Shown: positions 10,901 through 20,010 of the stretch, one piece after another | How positions within the stretch are numbered: the first letter of the stretch is position 1 | Layout: every line of letters begins with the position of its first letter | Notes under the pieces: generated by a model | Database searches by the model: none | Seen by the model: only the letters and a program-made list of their open reading frames with translations | Told to the model about the DNA's origin: nothing | NCBI GenBank assembly: GCA_026126205.1 | Contig: JAHCJP010000005.1 | Span: forward strand, 117,501-169,891 | Reading direction: 5' to 3' | DNA from: Maricaulaceae bacterium | GTDB taxonomy: Bacteria; Pseudomonadota; Alphaproteobacteria; Caulobacterales; Maricaulaceae | DNA length: 52,391 bases | Program-made: the position numbers and the translations under genes

Positions 10901-10928
10901 CGCAAGTATCAAGCCGGAAGGGTTCGGC

Positions 10929-12182
10929 TTACTGGAAGTTCGCCACCTGCCACTGCCCCCACTGGTCGCGGCACATGCGCACCGGAGCGTAATTGTAGGT
11001 GCCGTCGGGCATGTAGATCTCCGCATCGCCATAACGGCATTGCATCCCGGCGTGGGTGTAGTGGTTGCGCGGGATGATCACGCCGCGCGCGCCCGTATAG
11101 GGGTTGCCCCAGTAATAGGGCGAACCGTGGGTGAATGCGTAGGACGCGCCATAGTAGAACTGGCTGCTGTCGCAGGTGTCCAGCGAGGCGGCGACCCCGG
11201 CGCCCAGCAGGCCTCCGAAGATGATGCCGAAGGCGGTGTCGCGCTCGTTGACCGCGAGGCCGCCGATCAGCGCGCCCAGCGCGGCGCCGATCGCTATGCT
11301 GCCGTCGTTCTGGCGGTAGCAGGCCGGCTCGTAATAGCGGAACCGGTGGCGAGTGTAGCCGGCGCTGTAGTAGCGCGGATGGTAGCCGAAGTTATGATAG
11401 GTCAGCACATAGCGCGGCTGCGTGCGATAGATGTGATAGTGGTTCACCACCGTGCGATGGTACCGCGGCCGGTGGACCGGCACATAGCGGATGTTCCGGT
11501 TCGGCGGCCGGTAATTATAGCGGTAGGACGGGCCGGAAGAACGCGGCCCTGTGCGGGGCGGCGTGTAACGCTGCCCGCGATTGTCGCCGCCGCGCCAGTT
11601 CGGATCGCGCTGTCCGGAGCCGCTGCGCCAGTTGGGGTCGCGCTGGCCGGAACCGCCGCGGACATCGCGCCCAGGCGTTCCGGCGTTGCGGAAGTCGCCG
11701 CCGCCGCCGCCCCGGGCGCCGCGATTGTCGCCGCCGGAACTGTTGCGCCAGCCCTCGCTGCCGCCGCCGCTGCCGCCCCGGGCGCCGCGATTGTCGCCGC
11801 CGGAACTGTTGCGCCAGCCTTCATTGCCGCCGCCGCTGCCGCCCCGGGCGCCGCGATTGTCGCCGCCGGAACTGTTGCGCCAGCCTTCATTGCCGCCGCC
11901 GCTGCCGCCCCGGGCGCCGCGATTGTCGCCGCCGGAGCTGTTGCGCCAGCCCTCATTGCCGCCGCCGCTGCCGCCCCGGGCGCCGCGATTGTCGCCGCCC
12001 CGGTTGTCTCCGCGTGCGCCGCGGTCACCCCTGCGGTCGCTGCGCTGGACATCGGCGTCAAGGGCGAGAGTCGTGACGTTGGCCGCCATGACGGCGCCGG
12101 CATGCGCCGGCGCGGCGAAGGCGAAGCCGGCTGCGAACAGCGCGGCCGTGGCCAATAAGGTGGACTTGTAACGGGTCATCAT
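10929..12182 (-). CDS. Exported RGG-repeat and glycine-zipper protein
   Basis: A 417-aa exported protein. The signal peptide ends near APAHA. Residues ~60-160 are four and a part copies of a 22-residue repeat (GDNRGARGGSGGGNEGWRNS followed by SG), positively charged and probably disordered. Two RDPNWR units and an Arg/Tyr/Pro-rich linker follow, then a glycine-zipper pair (IGAALGALIGGLAVN and GIIFGGLLGAGVAAS) and a C-terminal domain with paired Cys. AGGAG lies upstream of two adjacent ATGs (12182, 12179). The layout matches its neighbour at 10000-10767. An envelope or surface role is inferred; the function is unknown. Confidence 0.85.
   Translation of the reverse strand: MMTRYKSTLLATAALFAAGFAFAAPAHAGAVMAANVTTLALDADVQRSDRRGDRGARGDNRGGDNRGARGGSGGGNEGWRNSSGGDNRGARGGSGGGNEGWRNSSGGDNRGARGGSGGGNEGWRNSSGGDNRGARGGSGGGSEGWRNSSGGDNRGARGGGGGDFRNAGTPGRDVRGGSGQRDPNWRSGSGQRDPNWRGGDNRGQRYTPPRTGPRSSGPSYRYNYRPPNRNIRYVPVHRPRYHRTVVNHYHIYRTQPRYVLTYHNFGYHPRYYSAGYTRHRFRYYEPACYRQNDGSIAIGAALGALIGGLAVNERDTAFGIIFGGLLGAGVAASLDTCDSSQFYYGASYAFTHGSPYYWGNPYTGARGVIIPRNHYTHAGMQCRYGDAEIYMPDGTYNYAPVRMCRDQWGQWQVANFQ
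11708..12000 (-). repeat. 66-bp coding tandem repeat
   Basis: The marker GATTGTCG occurs at 11723, 11789, 11855, 11921 and 11987, exactly 66 bp apart. The units are nearly identical at DNA level and encode the 22-residue repeats. Such repeats can change copy number by slippage or recombination. Confidence 0.9.
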
Positions 12183-12283
12183 GCCGCTCCTGCAATCCCG
12201 CCGGGCGTAGGCCGGCCAATCATGAAGGAACGTTAACGCGCCCCGGATGAGCGCTGCATGAACGGTTTATTCACTTTACGCGC

Positions 12284-12318
12284 GTGTCCGGGGCCGCGCG
12301 GACGGCGGCCCCGGACAC
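12284..12318. other. Strong hairpin downstream of the S9 peptidase
   Basis: GTGTCCGGGGCCG and CGGCCCCGGACAC form a perfect 13-bp stem with a 9-nt loop, ten bases after the peptidase stop codon. No T-run follows on the minus strand. It may stabilise the 3' end or act as a terminator without a U-tract. Confidence 0.65.
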
Positions 12319-12328
12319 AGGCGCAGGC

Positions 12329-14308
12329 TCAGTTCAGGCCGCAACCGTCATTGAGGAACCCTTCGATGGCAGTCAGGACGGTGGCGCCCTGCTGCGGGCT
12401 GGCATAGCCGTGCGGCATGTCGTCGATGCGCAGGAAGGTCACATTGCGTCCCGCCCGGCGCAGGGCCGATTCGAACCGGGTCGATTCCTCTATAAGAACA
12501 ATCTGGTCACGGTCGCCGTGATAGAGGAAAATTGGAATTGAGGCTTCCGCGGCGCGCGCGATCGGTGACAGACCCTCGACGGTCGGGCGTTGGAACTCAC
12601 GAGCCAGGCGGTTACCGTAAATACCTCGCTGCCACCTTTCGATACTGGAGACGCCGGCGCCGGCGATGGCGCAGCGATAGATGCCATTGGGCCGGATCGC
12701 CGCCACCATGGCGGCATATCCGCCATAGGAAAAGCCGTGCATGACGATGCGGGCGGGATCGGCGATGCCCTGTTCGACCATCCACAGGGCGCCGTCATCC
12801 TTGTCGTCCTGCATGGCGCCGCCCCATTCGCCATCGCCGGCGCGCCACAGACGCTGGCCCCAGCCTTCCGAACCTCGGAATTGCGGCTGCATCACAACAT
12901 AACCGCGGGCGGCGAAATACTGGGTCCAGCCGCTGTCGTCCCATTCGAGGTCGTCGCGCGCCCAGGGGCCGCCATGGGGCAGGACGATGGCCGGCCAGGG
13001 ACCGTCGCCATAGACATGGCGCGGCGGCTCGGTGAGGAAGGCGGGAATCATCAGCCCATCGCGGGCACGGTACTGCACCACCCGCGTACGGCCCAGCGCG
13101 TCGCGGTCGATTTCCGGATAGGCGCGGCCCAGCGCGCGCAGCGGCTGACCGTCCCTGTAAAGGTAATACGCGGGCGGCGTCGATGGGCCGGAGACCATGA
13201 AAACGACGGCGGTCATGTCGTGCGTAAAGCTGGTGATAATCAGTTGGGCGTCGACCGGCGTCTCAATGATGGCCTGGGTCCCGGCGGCGATGCCGGTCCA
13301 TTCCACTTCCTGGTACTGGATGCCCAGCGCCTGCTCAAGCCCCGCCTGGATCGAGGCCATGCGCGGGTGCACCCAGACGGTTTCGGGATAGGGCGCGGCA
13401 TAGCGGAAACCAAGCAGCTCTCCATCCGTACCAGCTGCCGACGATTGTATGATCGCCACAGCGTCAAAAAATGGATGCTCGAAAGCAATGTCCAGCATTT
13501 GCCGGTCGCGGATGTTGTATTCGAAGATCGCGGCGTTGTCCCGGCCCTGGTTGGTGGCGACGAAGACGATGTTGGGGTCGCGGGTGAAACCGAGGACGTC
13601 CAGCGGCTCACGATCACGCAAGTACCAGCGGAAATGCTCCTCCCACGAACCGGTGTCCGGATGGCGCAGCCATTGCGCGAAATAGACATTGCCCGAATCA
13701 TAAGCCACTTCCTGCCGCGCCCTCAGCTCGCCCTGCAGGTCGGCCTGGTAGTTGCTGAATCGCTCCGAGGCCCGCTGGATGCGGTCCTGCCGGCCCGAAT
13801 AGATATTGACGCGGTAGATGTCGCCCGACCGGGTATCAACGGCCAGGATGTGGTCATTGTCATGGGCCAGCCGGTTCAGAATCCTTCCCGAAGCGGTGGT
13901 CTGGCCGCGCTCGACGCGCAGGATCGGCTGCTGGTTGCCCTCCAGATCGACAATAAAGGACTGGGCGACATAGGTGCGGATGGCGCCGAAATCGAGCGGC
14001 TGCAGCATCGTCACGACCAGACGGTCGTTGTTCAGGAAGCCTGCGCCGATCACGTCCAGCCGCTCGTGCGATCCGATCGCCACCGGCGTTTCGTTCAGCG
14101 CGTCGGTGCGCCAGATATTCAAGAACCGGTTTCCGCCATTCACCGCCGTGACGGCGGCGAGATAGCGCCCGTCCGGCGACAGGCTGACGGAGGCGATGGC
14201 CGGATTGCGCGTGAAGGCTTCCGCCGAGGGCGGCTGGGCCTGTGCGGCGGCGGCGAGGGCGAGGGCGGCGCTTGCGGCCGCGGCGAGCGTGCGGATTACG
14301 GTCTTCAC
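12329..14308 (-). CDS. S9 family (prolyl oligopeptidase-like) serine peptidase, exported
   Basis: A 659-aa protein. The signal peptide ends near AAAQAQ; then comes a WD40/beta-propeller-like N-terminal domain (for example VSLSPDGRYLAAV) and an alpha/beta hydrolase domain from ~420. The catalytic triad is visible: the nucleophile Ser ~527 in GFSYGGY, Asp ~601 in HGDRDQIV and His ~633 in DMPHGY. The sequence HGGPWARDD before the nucleophile forms the oxyanion region. Relatives are acylaminoacyl- or dipeptidyl-peptidase-like enzymes that release short peptides. Exported, so it probably acts in the periplasm or on the surface. Divergent from the TonB-dependent receptor at 14586, which may import its products (inference). 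Confidence 0.93.
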   Translation of the reverse strand: MKTVIRTLAAAASAALALAAAAQAQPPSAEAFTRNPAIASVSLSPDGRYLAAVTAVNGGNRFLNIWRTDALNETPVAIGSHERLDVIGAGFLNNDRLVVTMLQPLDFGAIRTYVAQSFIVDLEGNQQPILRVERGQTTASGRILNRLAHDNDHILAVDTRSGDIYRVNIYSGRQDRIQRASERFSNYQADLQGELRARQEVAYDSGNVYFAQWLRHPDTGSWEEHFRWYLRDREPLDVLGFTRDPNIVFVATNQGRDNAAIFEYNIRDRQMLDIAFEHPFFDAVAIIQSSAAGTDGELLGFRYAAPYPETVWVHPRMASIQAGLEQALGIQYQEVEWTGIAAGTQAIIETPVDAQLIITSFTHDMTAVVFMVSGPSTPPAYYLYRDGQPLRALGRAYPEIDRDALGRTRVVQYRARDGLMIPAFLTEPPRHVYGDGPWPAIVLPHGGPWARDDLEWDDSGWTQYFAARGYVVMQPQFRGSEGWGQRLWRAGDGEWGGAMQDDKDDGALWMVEQGIADPARIVMHGFSYGGYAAMVAAIRPNGIYRCAIAGAGVSSIERWQRGIYGNRLAREFQRPTVEGLSPIARAAEASIPIFLYHGDRDQIVLIEESTRFESALRRAGRNVTFLRIDDMPHGYASPQQGATVLTAIEGFLNDGCGLN

Positions 14309-14585
14309 CGGCGGAGTCTCCCCAGGAACGTCATTTCAAGGCGCGCTGGCGGGGCCGCGCGCCTCCCCAAGCGGGCATCGTGCCAGAGGGTCCGGTGCTA
14401 TCCAAGCGCAAATGGCGCTGGCCGGGGCGGCCTGTGTCCGCGATGCCACACCCCGTCAACAAATAGCCGTGATCCCGCCACAAATGCTTTTGCCTTCCGC
14501 AGATTACACGGCAGAGTGCGACGGGGAGACCGACCCGTCCGGGGGCGGTCATTGTTTCTTGGGTTTTTTTCCGGGAGGGATCTCA

Positions 14586-17500
14586 GTGAGCATCCACAGA
14601 AAGTTTCTACTGGCCACGACCGTGATCGCGGGCCTGGCCATGGCGGCGCCCGCGTTCGCCTGGCAAGACGCCGAGGAAGACGAGGAGGCGGAAGAGTCCG
14701 CTGCTCCTCGTGACCGCGTCGTCGTCACCGGTTCGCGCATCGCGCGCACCGAATTCACCAGCACCCAGCCGATCCAGGTCATCACCGCCGAGACGATGGC
14801 CCTGGAAGGCCTGATCGATACGTCCGAGATCCTGCAGGGCTCGACGATCGCCAACACGGGCGTTCAAACCGGCAACTTCCTGACCGGCTTCATCACCCAG
14901 GGTGGTCCGGGCGTGAACACCGTGTCGCTGCGCGGCCTTGGCGCTCAGCGTACGCTGGTCCTGCTGAACGGCCGCCGGGCCGGCCCCGCGGGTACGCGCG
15001 GCCAGGTTCAGGCCGTCGACCTGAACACGATCCCGTCCTCGCAGATCGCCCGCATCGAAATCCTGACCGACGGCGCCTCGTCGATCTACGGGTCGGACGC
15101 GGTGGCCGGCGTGGTGAACATCATCACCCGCGACAGCCAGGACGGCGGCAATGTCGAAGTCACCGTCAACCGCCCGTTCGAGAGCGGCGGCGAACAGTAC
15201 CGCTTCACCGCCTCGCAAGGCTGGACGACCGAGCGCGGTTATCTGACCCTCGGCGTCGACTATTACCGGCGCGAGGCCCTGCGCTATGGCGACCGCGACT
15301 ATCTGCGCTGTATGCAGGACTATGCGTTCGACGCCGCCAACCCGCGCCAGCGGCTTGACGTGATCGATCCGGCGACGGGCGATTTCAAGTGTATCCCGGT
15401 ACTGAACGGCATCATCCGCGCCCAGTTCGCGGGCGGCGCCGCGGCCGACCGCCGCGACGGCGACTACATGCCGGACCCGACGGCGGTGCAAAACGGCGGC
15501 TTCACGGGCGGCGACATCAACGGCTGGCGCCATGTCGCCGGCGGCTTCGGCGCCCGGAACATCAACAACGCCAGCACGCAGATCCGCCGCGACGCGCGCG
15601 CGATCTATCCGCTGGACAGCCCGCGGACGTCCCGCCGTACGGCGATCCATCCGGTGGAGCGCTACACCTTCACTGCCTTCGCCGGTTATGATCTGACCCC
15701 GAACACGGAAATCTACGGCGAGTTCATGTTCAACCGCCGCGAATCGGAGCAGCACAGCTTCCGCCAGCTGTTCCCGACCGTGTCGCCCAACCACCCGGAC
15801 AACCCGTTCGGCGGGCCCTTCAACGGCTCCACCGGAACGGGCGGCGCCGGTCACTGGGGTCTGTCGGTCGGCGTGATCGACTTCGATCAGGACCAGACGG
15901 TGGACTACTACCGTGGCGTCGCGGGCATCCGCGGCAGCCTCGCCAATGGCTGGGACTGGGACCTGGTGACGCAGTTCGCGCGGTCGGAAGGCCGTTACGG
16001 CGGCGGCTTCATCTATGAAGACCGCGTCTTCGCCGCCGAGGGCTTCGACGCCATCCTGGCGGGCGGCGCCCGGTCGGCGAACTTCGCCGCCACGGGTTGC
16101 GACCCGGTCAGCCTGCGCACGACCTCGACCTGTATCCCGATCAACTGGTTCACGGGCCAGTGGCTGTTCACCGGCAACCCGTCGGCCCGGACCGGTTCCG
16201 GCTTCACCGACGCGCAGGCCGCGGAATGGCTGTTCGGCTATGACGAGGGCAACACGGTCTATGAACACGCCTATGTGGAAGGCGTGCTGTCGGGCGAGCT
16301 GTTCAACCTGCCCGCCGGACCGGTCGGCGCCGCCGTCGGCTTCCAGCTGCGCCGCGAGCGGATCAACGACATCCCGGCTGACTCGACCCTCGGCATTATC
16401 CGCGGGCCGAACAACGAGCCGATCGATGTCGGCCCCACCTATTCGTGGGGTCTGACCGGCGCCGGGATCACCCGGGGTTCGGATACGGTCCGCGAAGCCT
16501 TCGCGGAATTCGAAGTGCCGCTGCTGCGCGGCGCGCCGCTGGCGGAAAGCCTGACCCTGAACCTGTCCGGTCGCTTCAGCGACTATGACAGCTATGGTGA
16601 CAACACGACCTACAAGGTCGGCGTCAACTGGCAGTTCCTGCCCGAGTGGCGCCTGCGCGCCTCGCAGGGCACGTCCTTCCGTGCGCCGGCCCTGTTCGAA
16701 CTGTTCCTCGCCAACCAGACCGGTTTCGCCGGCCAGGCGGCGGTCGACCCCTGCATCAACTGGGGCGCCTCCACCAACCAGCGCCTGCGCGACAACTGCG
16801 CCTCGCAGGGCATCCCGGACAACTATACCGGGGTGGGCTCGTCGGCGCTGGTCATCACCGGCGGCGGCGCGGGTATCCTGGAAGCCGAGACGGCGGAAGC
16901 CCGCACAGTCGGCCTGATCTGGAGCCCGGGCTTCACGGATCTCAGCATCGCGGTCGACTATTTCGAGATCGAGGTGACCAACGAGGTCGGTCAGTTCGGC
17001 GCCGGGAACATCGTCTCCGCCTGCTACAATTCGGAGCACTTCCCGAACTCTCCGTTCTGTACGCTGTTCGTTCGCGACATGAACCCGGCCTCGCCGCGCT
17101 TCCTGCAAATCCTCGAGATCAACAACAGCTATGTGAACATCTCGACGCAGACCAACCGCGGCATCGACGTGAACACGCGTTACCAGCGCGAGTTCTCGTG
17201 GGCCAGCATGCGCATCGACACCCAGCTGACCTGGATCCTGGAGTGGAATCGCCAGATTTTCCAAGGCTTCCCGGTCACCCAGCTGGCTGGCGCGATCGGC
17301 AACCCGCGCTTCGTGGGCAACGTCCGCACCCGCTTCGACCGGGACGACTGGACGTTCTTCTGGAGCATGGACATGGTTTCCAACAACTCTGGAACCCAGG
17401 CGACTTCCAGCACGTTCCTTGGTCAGCCTTCCTTGCACAAGCGCCATGCGGAGTTCTACCTGACGCACAACTTCTCGGTTGTCCGCCGCTTCGACCAGTG

Positions 17501-17651
17501 GTCGCTGCAAGTGGGCGTCCAGAACGCGTTCGGCGAAGAGCCCCCGCGGGTCTCCGCCGGCACGGGCAACCTGATCACCAACACGCCGTTGGTGTCGCAG
17601 TACGATCTGGTTGGCCGCCGCGCCTTCGTGACCGTGCGCCGCTCCTGGTAA
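14586..17651 (+). CDS. TonB-dependent outer-membrane receptor
   Basis: A ~1021-aa receptor. The start is GTG 14586 (VSIHRKFLL), chosen because GGGAGGG at 14573-14579 is six bases upstream and a signal peptide ending in PAFA follows. The plug domain (~35-165) contains VVVTGSRIARTEF, VSLRGLGAQRTLVLLNGRRA and IEILTDGASSIYGSDAVAGV, all typical. The rest is a 22-strand barrel with TonB-receptor signatures (FRAPALFELF) and an aromatic C-terminal residue. Several Cys pairs suggest disulfides in the extracellular loops. This subfamily is abundant in Caulobacter relatives and imports varied oligomers; the substrate is not evident. A peptide substrate is suggested only by the divergent S9 peptidase. 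Confidence 0.94.
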   Translation: MSIHRKFLLATTVIAGLAMAAPAFAWQDAEEDEEAEESAAPRDRVVVTGSRIARTEFTSTQPIQVITAETMALEGLIDTSEILQGSTIANTGVQTGNFLTGFITQGGPGVNTVSLRGLGAQRTLVLLNGRRAGPAGTRGQVQAVDLNTIPSSQIARIEILTDGASSIYGSDAVAGVVNIITRDSQDGGNVEVTVNRPFESGGEQYRFTASQGWTTERGYLTLGVDYYRREALRYGDRDYLRCMQDYAFDAANPRQRLDVIDPATGDFKCIPVLNGIIRAQFAGGAAADRRDGDYMPDPTAVQNGGFTGGDINGWRHVAGGFGARNINNASTQIRRDARAIYPLDSPRTSRRTAIHPVERYTFTAFAGYDLTPNTEIYGEFMFNRRESEQHSFRQLFPTVSPNHPDNPFGGPFNGSTGTGGAGHWGLSVGVIDFDQDQTVDYYRGVAGIRGSLANGWDWDLVTQFARSEGRYGGGFIYEDRVFAAEGFDAILAGGARSANFAATGCDPVSLRTTSTCIPINWFTGQWLFTGNPSARTGSGFTDAQAAEWLFGYDEGNTVYEHAYVEGVLSGELFNLPAGPVGAAVGFQLRRERINDIPADSTLGIIRGPNNEPIDVGPTYSWGLTGAGITRGSDTVREAFAEFEVPLLRGAPLAESLTLNLSGRFSDYDSYGDNTTYKVGVNWQFLPEWRLRASQGTSFRAPALFELFLANQTGFAGQAAVDPCINWGASTNQRLRDNCASQGIPDNYTGVGSSALVITGGGAGILEAETAEARTVGLIWSPGFTDLSIAVDYFEIEVTNEVGQFGAGNIVSACYNSEHFPNSPFCTLFVRDMNPASPRFLQILEINNSYVNISTQTNRGIDVNTRYQREFSWASMRIDTQLTWILEWNRQIFQGFPVTQLAGAIGNPRFVGNVRTRFDRDDWTFFWSMDMVSNNSGTQATSSTFLGQPSLHKRHAEFYLTHNFSVVRRFDQWSLQVGVQNAFGEEPPRVSAGTGNLITNTPLVSQYDLVGRRAFVTVRRSW

Positions 17652-17680
17652 GCGGACAGGTCACAAGCCTGAAACTGATC

Positions 17681-17713
17681 GCGGCGGGTCTTCGGACCCG
17701 CCGCTTTCTTTTT
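17681..17713 (+). terminator. Terminator of the TonB-dependent receptor gene
   Basis: GCGGCGGGTC and GACCCGCCGC form a 10-bp stem closed by a TTCG tetraloop, followed by TTTCTTTTT. It begins 30 bp after the receptor stop. Confidence 0.93.
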
Positions 17714-17771
17714 GGGTGGCGGTAGAGGCGGGCGGCCGGGGTGGGGGAGAAGCAGCATAAACGCCCAAGCA

Positions 17772-17934
17772 CCGTCATTCCGTGCGCGCTGCGGCATGCA
17801 ATGCCGCTGCGCAGACACGGAACCCGCCGTAGAGCGCGCAAAGGAACTTGCGGGGATCGCTGGCCCGCCACCGTTTCAGATCAGCGCGCAGCCTGCAAAG
17901 CTTCATACCCTTCCCCGGCGCGCCCGGAATGACG
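17772..17934. repeat. Intergenic element with imperfect terminal inverted repeats
   Basis: CGTCATTCCGTGCGCG at the left and CGCGCCCGGAATGACG at the right are inverted copies with one mismatch, 163 bp outer span. The interior is GC-rich and has no credible ORF. A half element with the same GCGCCCGGAATGACG end occurs at 18246-18257. The CGTCATTCC end is a familiar hallmark of small intergenic repeats in alphaproteobacteria. It looks like a small non-autonomous repeat, not an insertion sequence. Confidence 0.65.
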
Positions 17935-17965
17935 AAGGAAGGCGGAGCAAGATGCGCCATCGATA

Positions 17966-18110
17966 TCCCCTCTCCCCCACTGGTGGGGGAGAGGGCGGGG
18001 TGAGGGGGTGGCAGGAGCGGTGATCACCCCTCACCCGGAAAATCATCGCGCCTGGGCTGCGCCAGGCCCGTGATTTTCCGCCCTCTCCCCTCGAAAAGGG
18101 GAGAGGGGAT
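17966..18110. repeat. Cluster of REP-like palindromes
   Basis: Three hairpins in series: CCCTCTCCCCCA/TGGGGGAGAGGG at 17968-17995, GGAAAATCA/TGATTTTCC at 18037-18079 with an inner CGCCTGG/CCAGGC stem, and CCCTCTCCCCT/AGGGGAGAGGG at 18081-18107. No ORF with coding character is seen. Together with the neighbouring elements it fills most of the 640-bp gene-free gap between the receptor and aroC. Confidence 0.65.
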
Positions 18111-18197
18111 TCGGTAGGTGCAGAGCGGCCGGCGAGACAGCGAGGCTATCCTCCTCTCGCCGGGGGAGGGTGGGACGCGTCCATGCCCGCGCTGTTT

Positions 18198-18280
18198 GGG
18201 ATCGGCCAGGGAGCAGCGGAGAGGGTTTTCGCGAACCGCGCCGCGCCCGGAATGACGAGGTTAGGGGTTTTGACAAGCCC
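18198..18280. repeat. Dispersed intergenic repeat, copy 1
   Basis: GGGATCGGCCAGGGAGCAGCG at the left (read as GGGATCGGCC and GGGAGCAGCG) and GTTTTGACAAGCCC at the right match, in the same order and near the same spacing, 30558-30644. It ends 12 bp before the aroC stop codon, thus in the aroC 3' flank. Confidence 0.6.
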
Positions 18281-18291
18281 CCCGCGCCGTC

Positions 18292-19386
18292 CTACGCCCC
18301 CGTCTGGCCGCGGTGGCGCAGCATGTGGTCGGCCAGGGTCAGGGCCATCATCGCCTCGCCCACCGGAACGGCGCGGATGCCGACGCAGGGGTCGTGGCGG
18401 CCCTTGGTGGAGATCGCAGTCTCCTCGAACTTCCGGTTCAGCGTGCGCCGTTCGGTGCGGATCGAGCTGGTCGGTTTGACCGCGAAGCGGACCACCACGT
18501 CCTGGCCGCTGGAAATCCCGCCCAGCACGCCGCCGTTATGGTTGGACAGGAAGGCGGGCCGCCCGTCCGCGCCGCGCCGCATCTCGTCGGCGGCGTCCTC
18601 GCCGCGCATCGCGGCGGCGGCGAAACCGGCCCCGATCTCCACCCCCTTGACGGCGGGGATCGACATCATCGCCGCGGCCAGGTCCGCGTCCAGCTTGCCA
18701 TAGACCGGCGCGCCCCAGCCGGCGGGAACGCCGCTGGCGTGAACCTCCACCACCGCGCCGGTCGAGCTGCCGTCGCGGCGCAGGGCGTCGAGGTCCGCTT
18801 CCCATTGCGCCGCCGTCTGCGCGTCCGGGCAGAAGAAGGCGTTGTTCGCCGTTTCGTCCCAGTCCCAGCGGCTGCGGTCGATGGCGCGCGGACCAAGCTG
18901 AATCAGCGCGGCGCGGATGACGACGCCGTCGCCCAGCACCTTGCGGGCGATGGCGCCGGCAGCGACGCGCATCGCCGTTTCGCGCGCCGAGGAGCGCCCG
19001 CCGCCGCGCCAGTCACGCAGGCCGTACTTGGCGTCATAGGCGTAATCGGCATGGCCGGGGCGCCAGAGATCGCGGATCGCCTCGTAATCCTTTGATCGCA
19101 CGTCCTCGTTCCCGATCATCAGGGCGACGGGCGCGCCGGTGGTGACCGGGCCGCCGCCCGCGCCGTCGTCGAACACGCCGGAGAGGATTCTCACCCGGTC
19201 GGATTCCTGGCGCGGCGAGACATGGCGGCTGGACCCGGGCCGGCGCTTGTCCAGGAAGGGCTGGATATCGGCCTCGGTCAGCGCGATTCCCGGCGGGCAG
19301 CCGTCGACCACCGCGCCGATGGCGGGGCCGTGGCTCTCGCCCCAGGTGGTCAGGCGGAACAGATGGCCGAAACTGTTGTGCGACAT
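18292..19386 (-). CDS. aroC: Chorismate synthase
   Basis: The last step of the shikimate pathway: EPSP to chorismate using reduced FMN. The 364-aa length is normal. The family signatures [18 protein letters not shown] (~15-32) and the central [19 protein letters not shown] region, which binds FMN and substrate, are intact. The C-terminal [10 protein letters not shown] motif is also present. The start ATG 19386 ([13 protein letters not shown]) is the conserved one; the open frame upstream is ignored. Probably co-transcribed with the J-domain gene 31 bp upstream. Confidence 0.97.
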   Translation of the reverse strand: MSHNSFGHLFRLTTWGESHGPAIGAVVDGCPPGIALTEADIQPFLDKRRPGSSRHVSPRQESDRVRILSGVFDDGAGGGPVTTGAPVALMIGNEDVRSKDYEAIRDLWRPGHADYAYDAKYGLRDWRGGGRSSARETAMRVAAGAIARKVLGDGVVIRAALIQLGPRAIDRSRWDWDETANNAFFCPDAQTAAQWEADLDALRRDGSSTGAVVEVHASGVPAGWGAPVYGKLDADLAAAMMSIPAVKGVEIGAGFAAAAMRGEDAADEMRRGADGRPAFLSNHNGGVLGGISSGQDVVVRFAVKPTSSIRTERRTLNRKFEETAISTKGRHDPCVGIRAVPVGEAMMALTLADHMLRHRGQTGA

Positions 19387-19417
19387 GGACGGACCATAGT
19401 GTGCGCCGGGCGCGGCG

Positions 19418-19924
19418 TCACGCCGCCGGGCGCCGCCGCGTCCAGCGCGCGAACCGCGCCGCGGGCGAAGGCGCGGCGAAGCGGCGGATGAAGTCCGCCA
19501 GAACAGGCCCGGCGCCGGCTTCACCGCCGGGTCCGGGCGCCTGTTGCGGCGTTTCAGGGCGGATCCGGACGCGCGCCATCAGGCCGGGTTCGCCGATAAA
19601 GGGCAGCAACGCCCCTTCCGCCGCCCCGGCGGGGATGCGCAGGATCAGCGCCCGGCCGCGCGCCAGCACCGTGCGCGCCGCGCCGCGCGCCGCCTCGGCG
19701 GCGTCCAGCATCACCTCGACCACCGCCGGTTCGGCGCGTTCGACGGCGCGGATGGCGGCCAGCGCCGCGGCGAGGCGCGACAGGTTTTCCGGGGTTGCGG
19801 CGGCGACGTCCGGATGCACGGCGCGGGCGATACGGCGGAAGGCGGCCCTGGCGGCGCGCAACCCGGCGCCGGGCGCAAGGCCCAGCGCGGCGTAGGCCCG
19901 GTCGAGGTCCGCCGTTTCGCTCAT
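19418..19924 (-). CDS. Small J-domain (DnaJ-like) protein
   Basis: A 168-aa protein whose N-terminal ~60 residues form a J-domain: [20 protein letters not shown], then [13 protein letters not shown], which contains the HPD tripeptide needed to stimulate the Hsp70 ATPase. The rest is an Ala/Arg/Pro-rich tail without zinc fingers, so it is a J-domain co-chaperone of specialised type, not DnaJ itself. ATG 19924 gives the J-domain close to the N-terminus. It is divergent from pdxH and upstream of aroC. Confidence 0.8.
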   Translation of the reverse strand: MSETADLDRAYAALGLAPGAGLRAARAAFRRIARAVHPDVAAATPENLSRLAAALAAIRAVERAEPAVVEVMLDAAEAARGAARTVLARGRALILRIPAGAAEGALLPFIGEPGLMARVRIRPETPQQAPGPGGEAGAGPVLADFIRRFAAPSPAARFARWTRRRPAA

Positions 19925-20010
19925 CGCCGGGCAGAGTATGAAGCGGGCGGTTCCCGAAAGGTTGACGGCGCGCGCTATACTTCGCCGGGCAGGGAGCGTA
20001 AGCAGCGGCC

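Noticed and set aside
11040..12158. Ala/Val/Pro-rich open frame on + opposite the RGG-repeat gene
   Set aside because: The repeats are stop-free in several frames; only the minus frame has a ribosome-binding site, signal peptide and glycine-zipper region.
12590..14713. A 707-codon open frame on + antisense to the S9 peptidase
   Set aside because: The peptidase triad and signal peptide on the minus strand settle the coding strand.
14607..17510. A 967-codon open frame on - antisense to the TonB receptor
   Set aside because: No start signal and Arg/Val/Asp-rich shadow translation; the receptor on + has plug and barrel signatures.
18170..19095. Open frames on + across the aroC complement and the repeat island
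   Set aside because: They are antisense to aroC and start within repeats; no ribosome-binding site.
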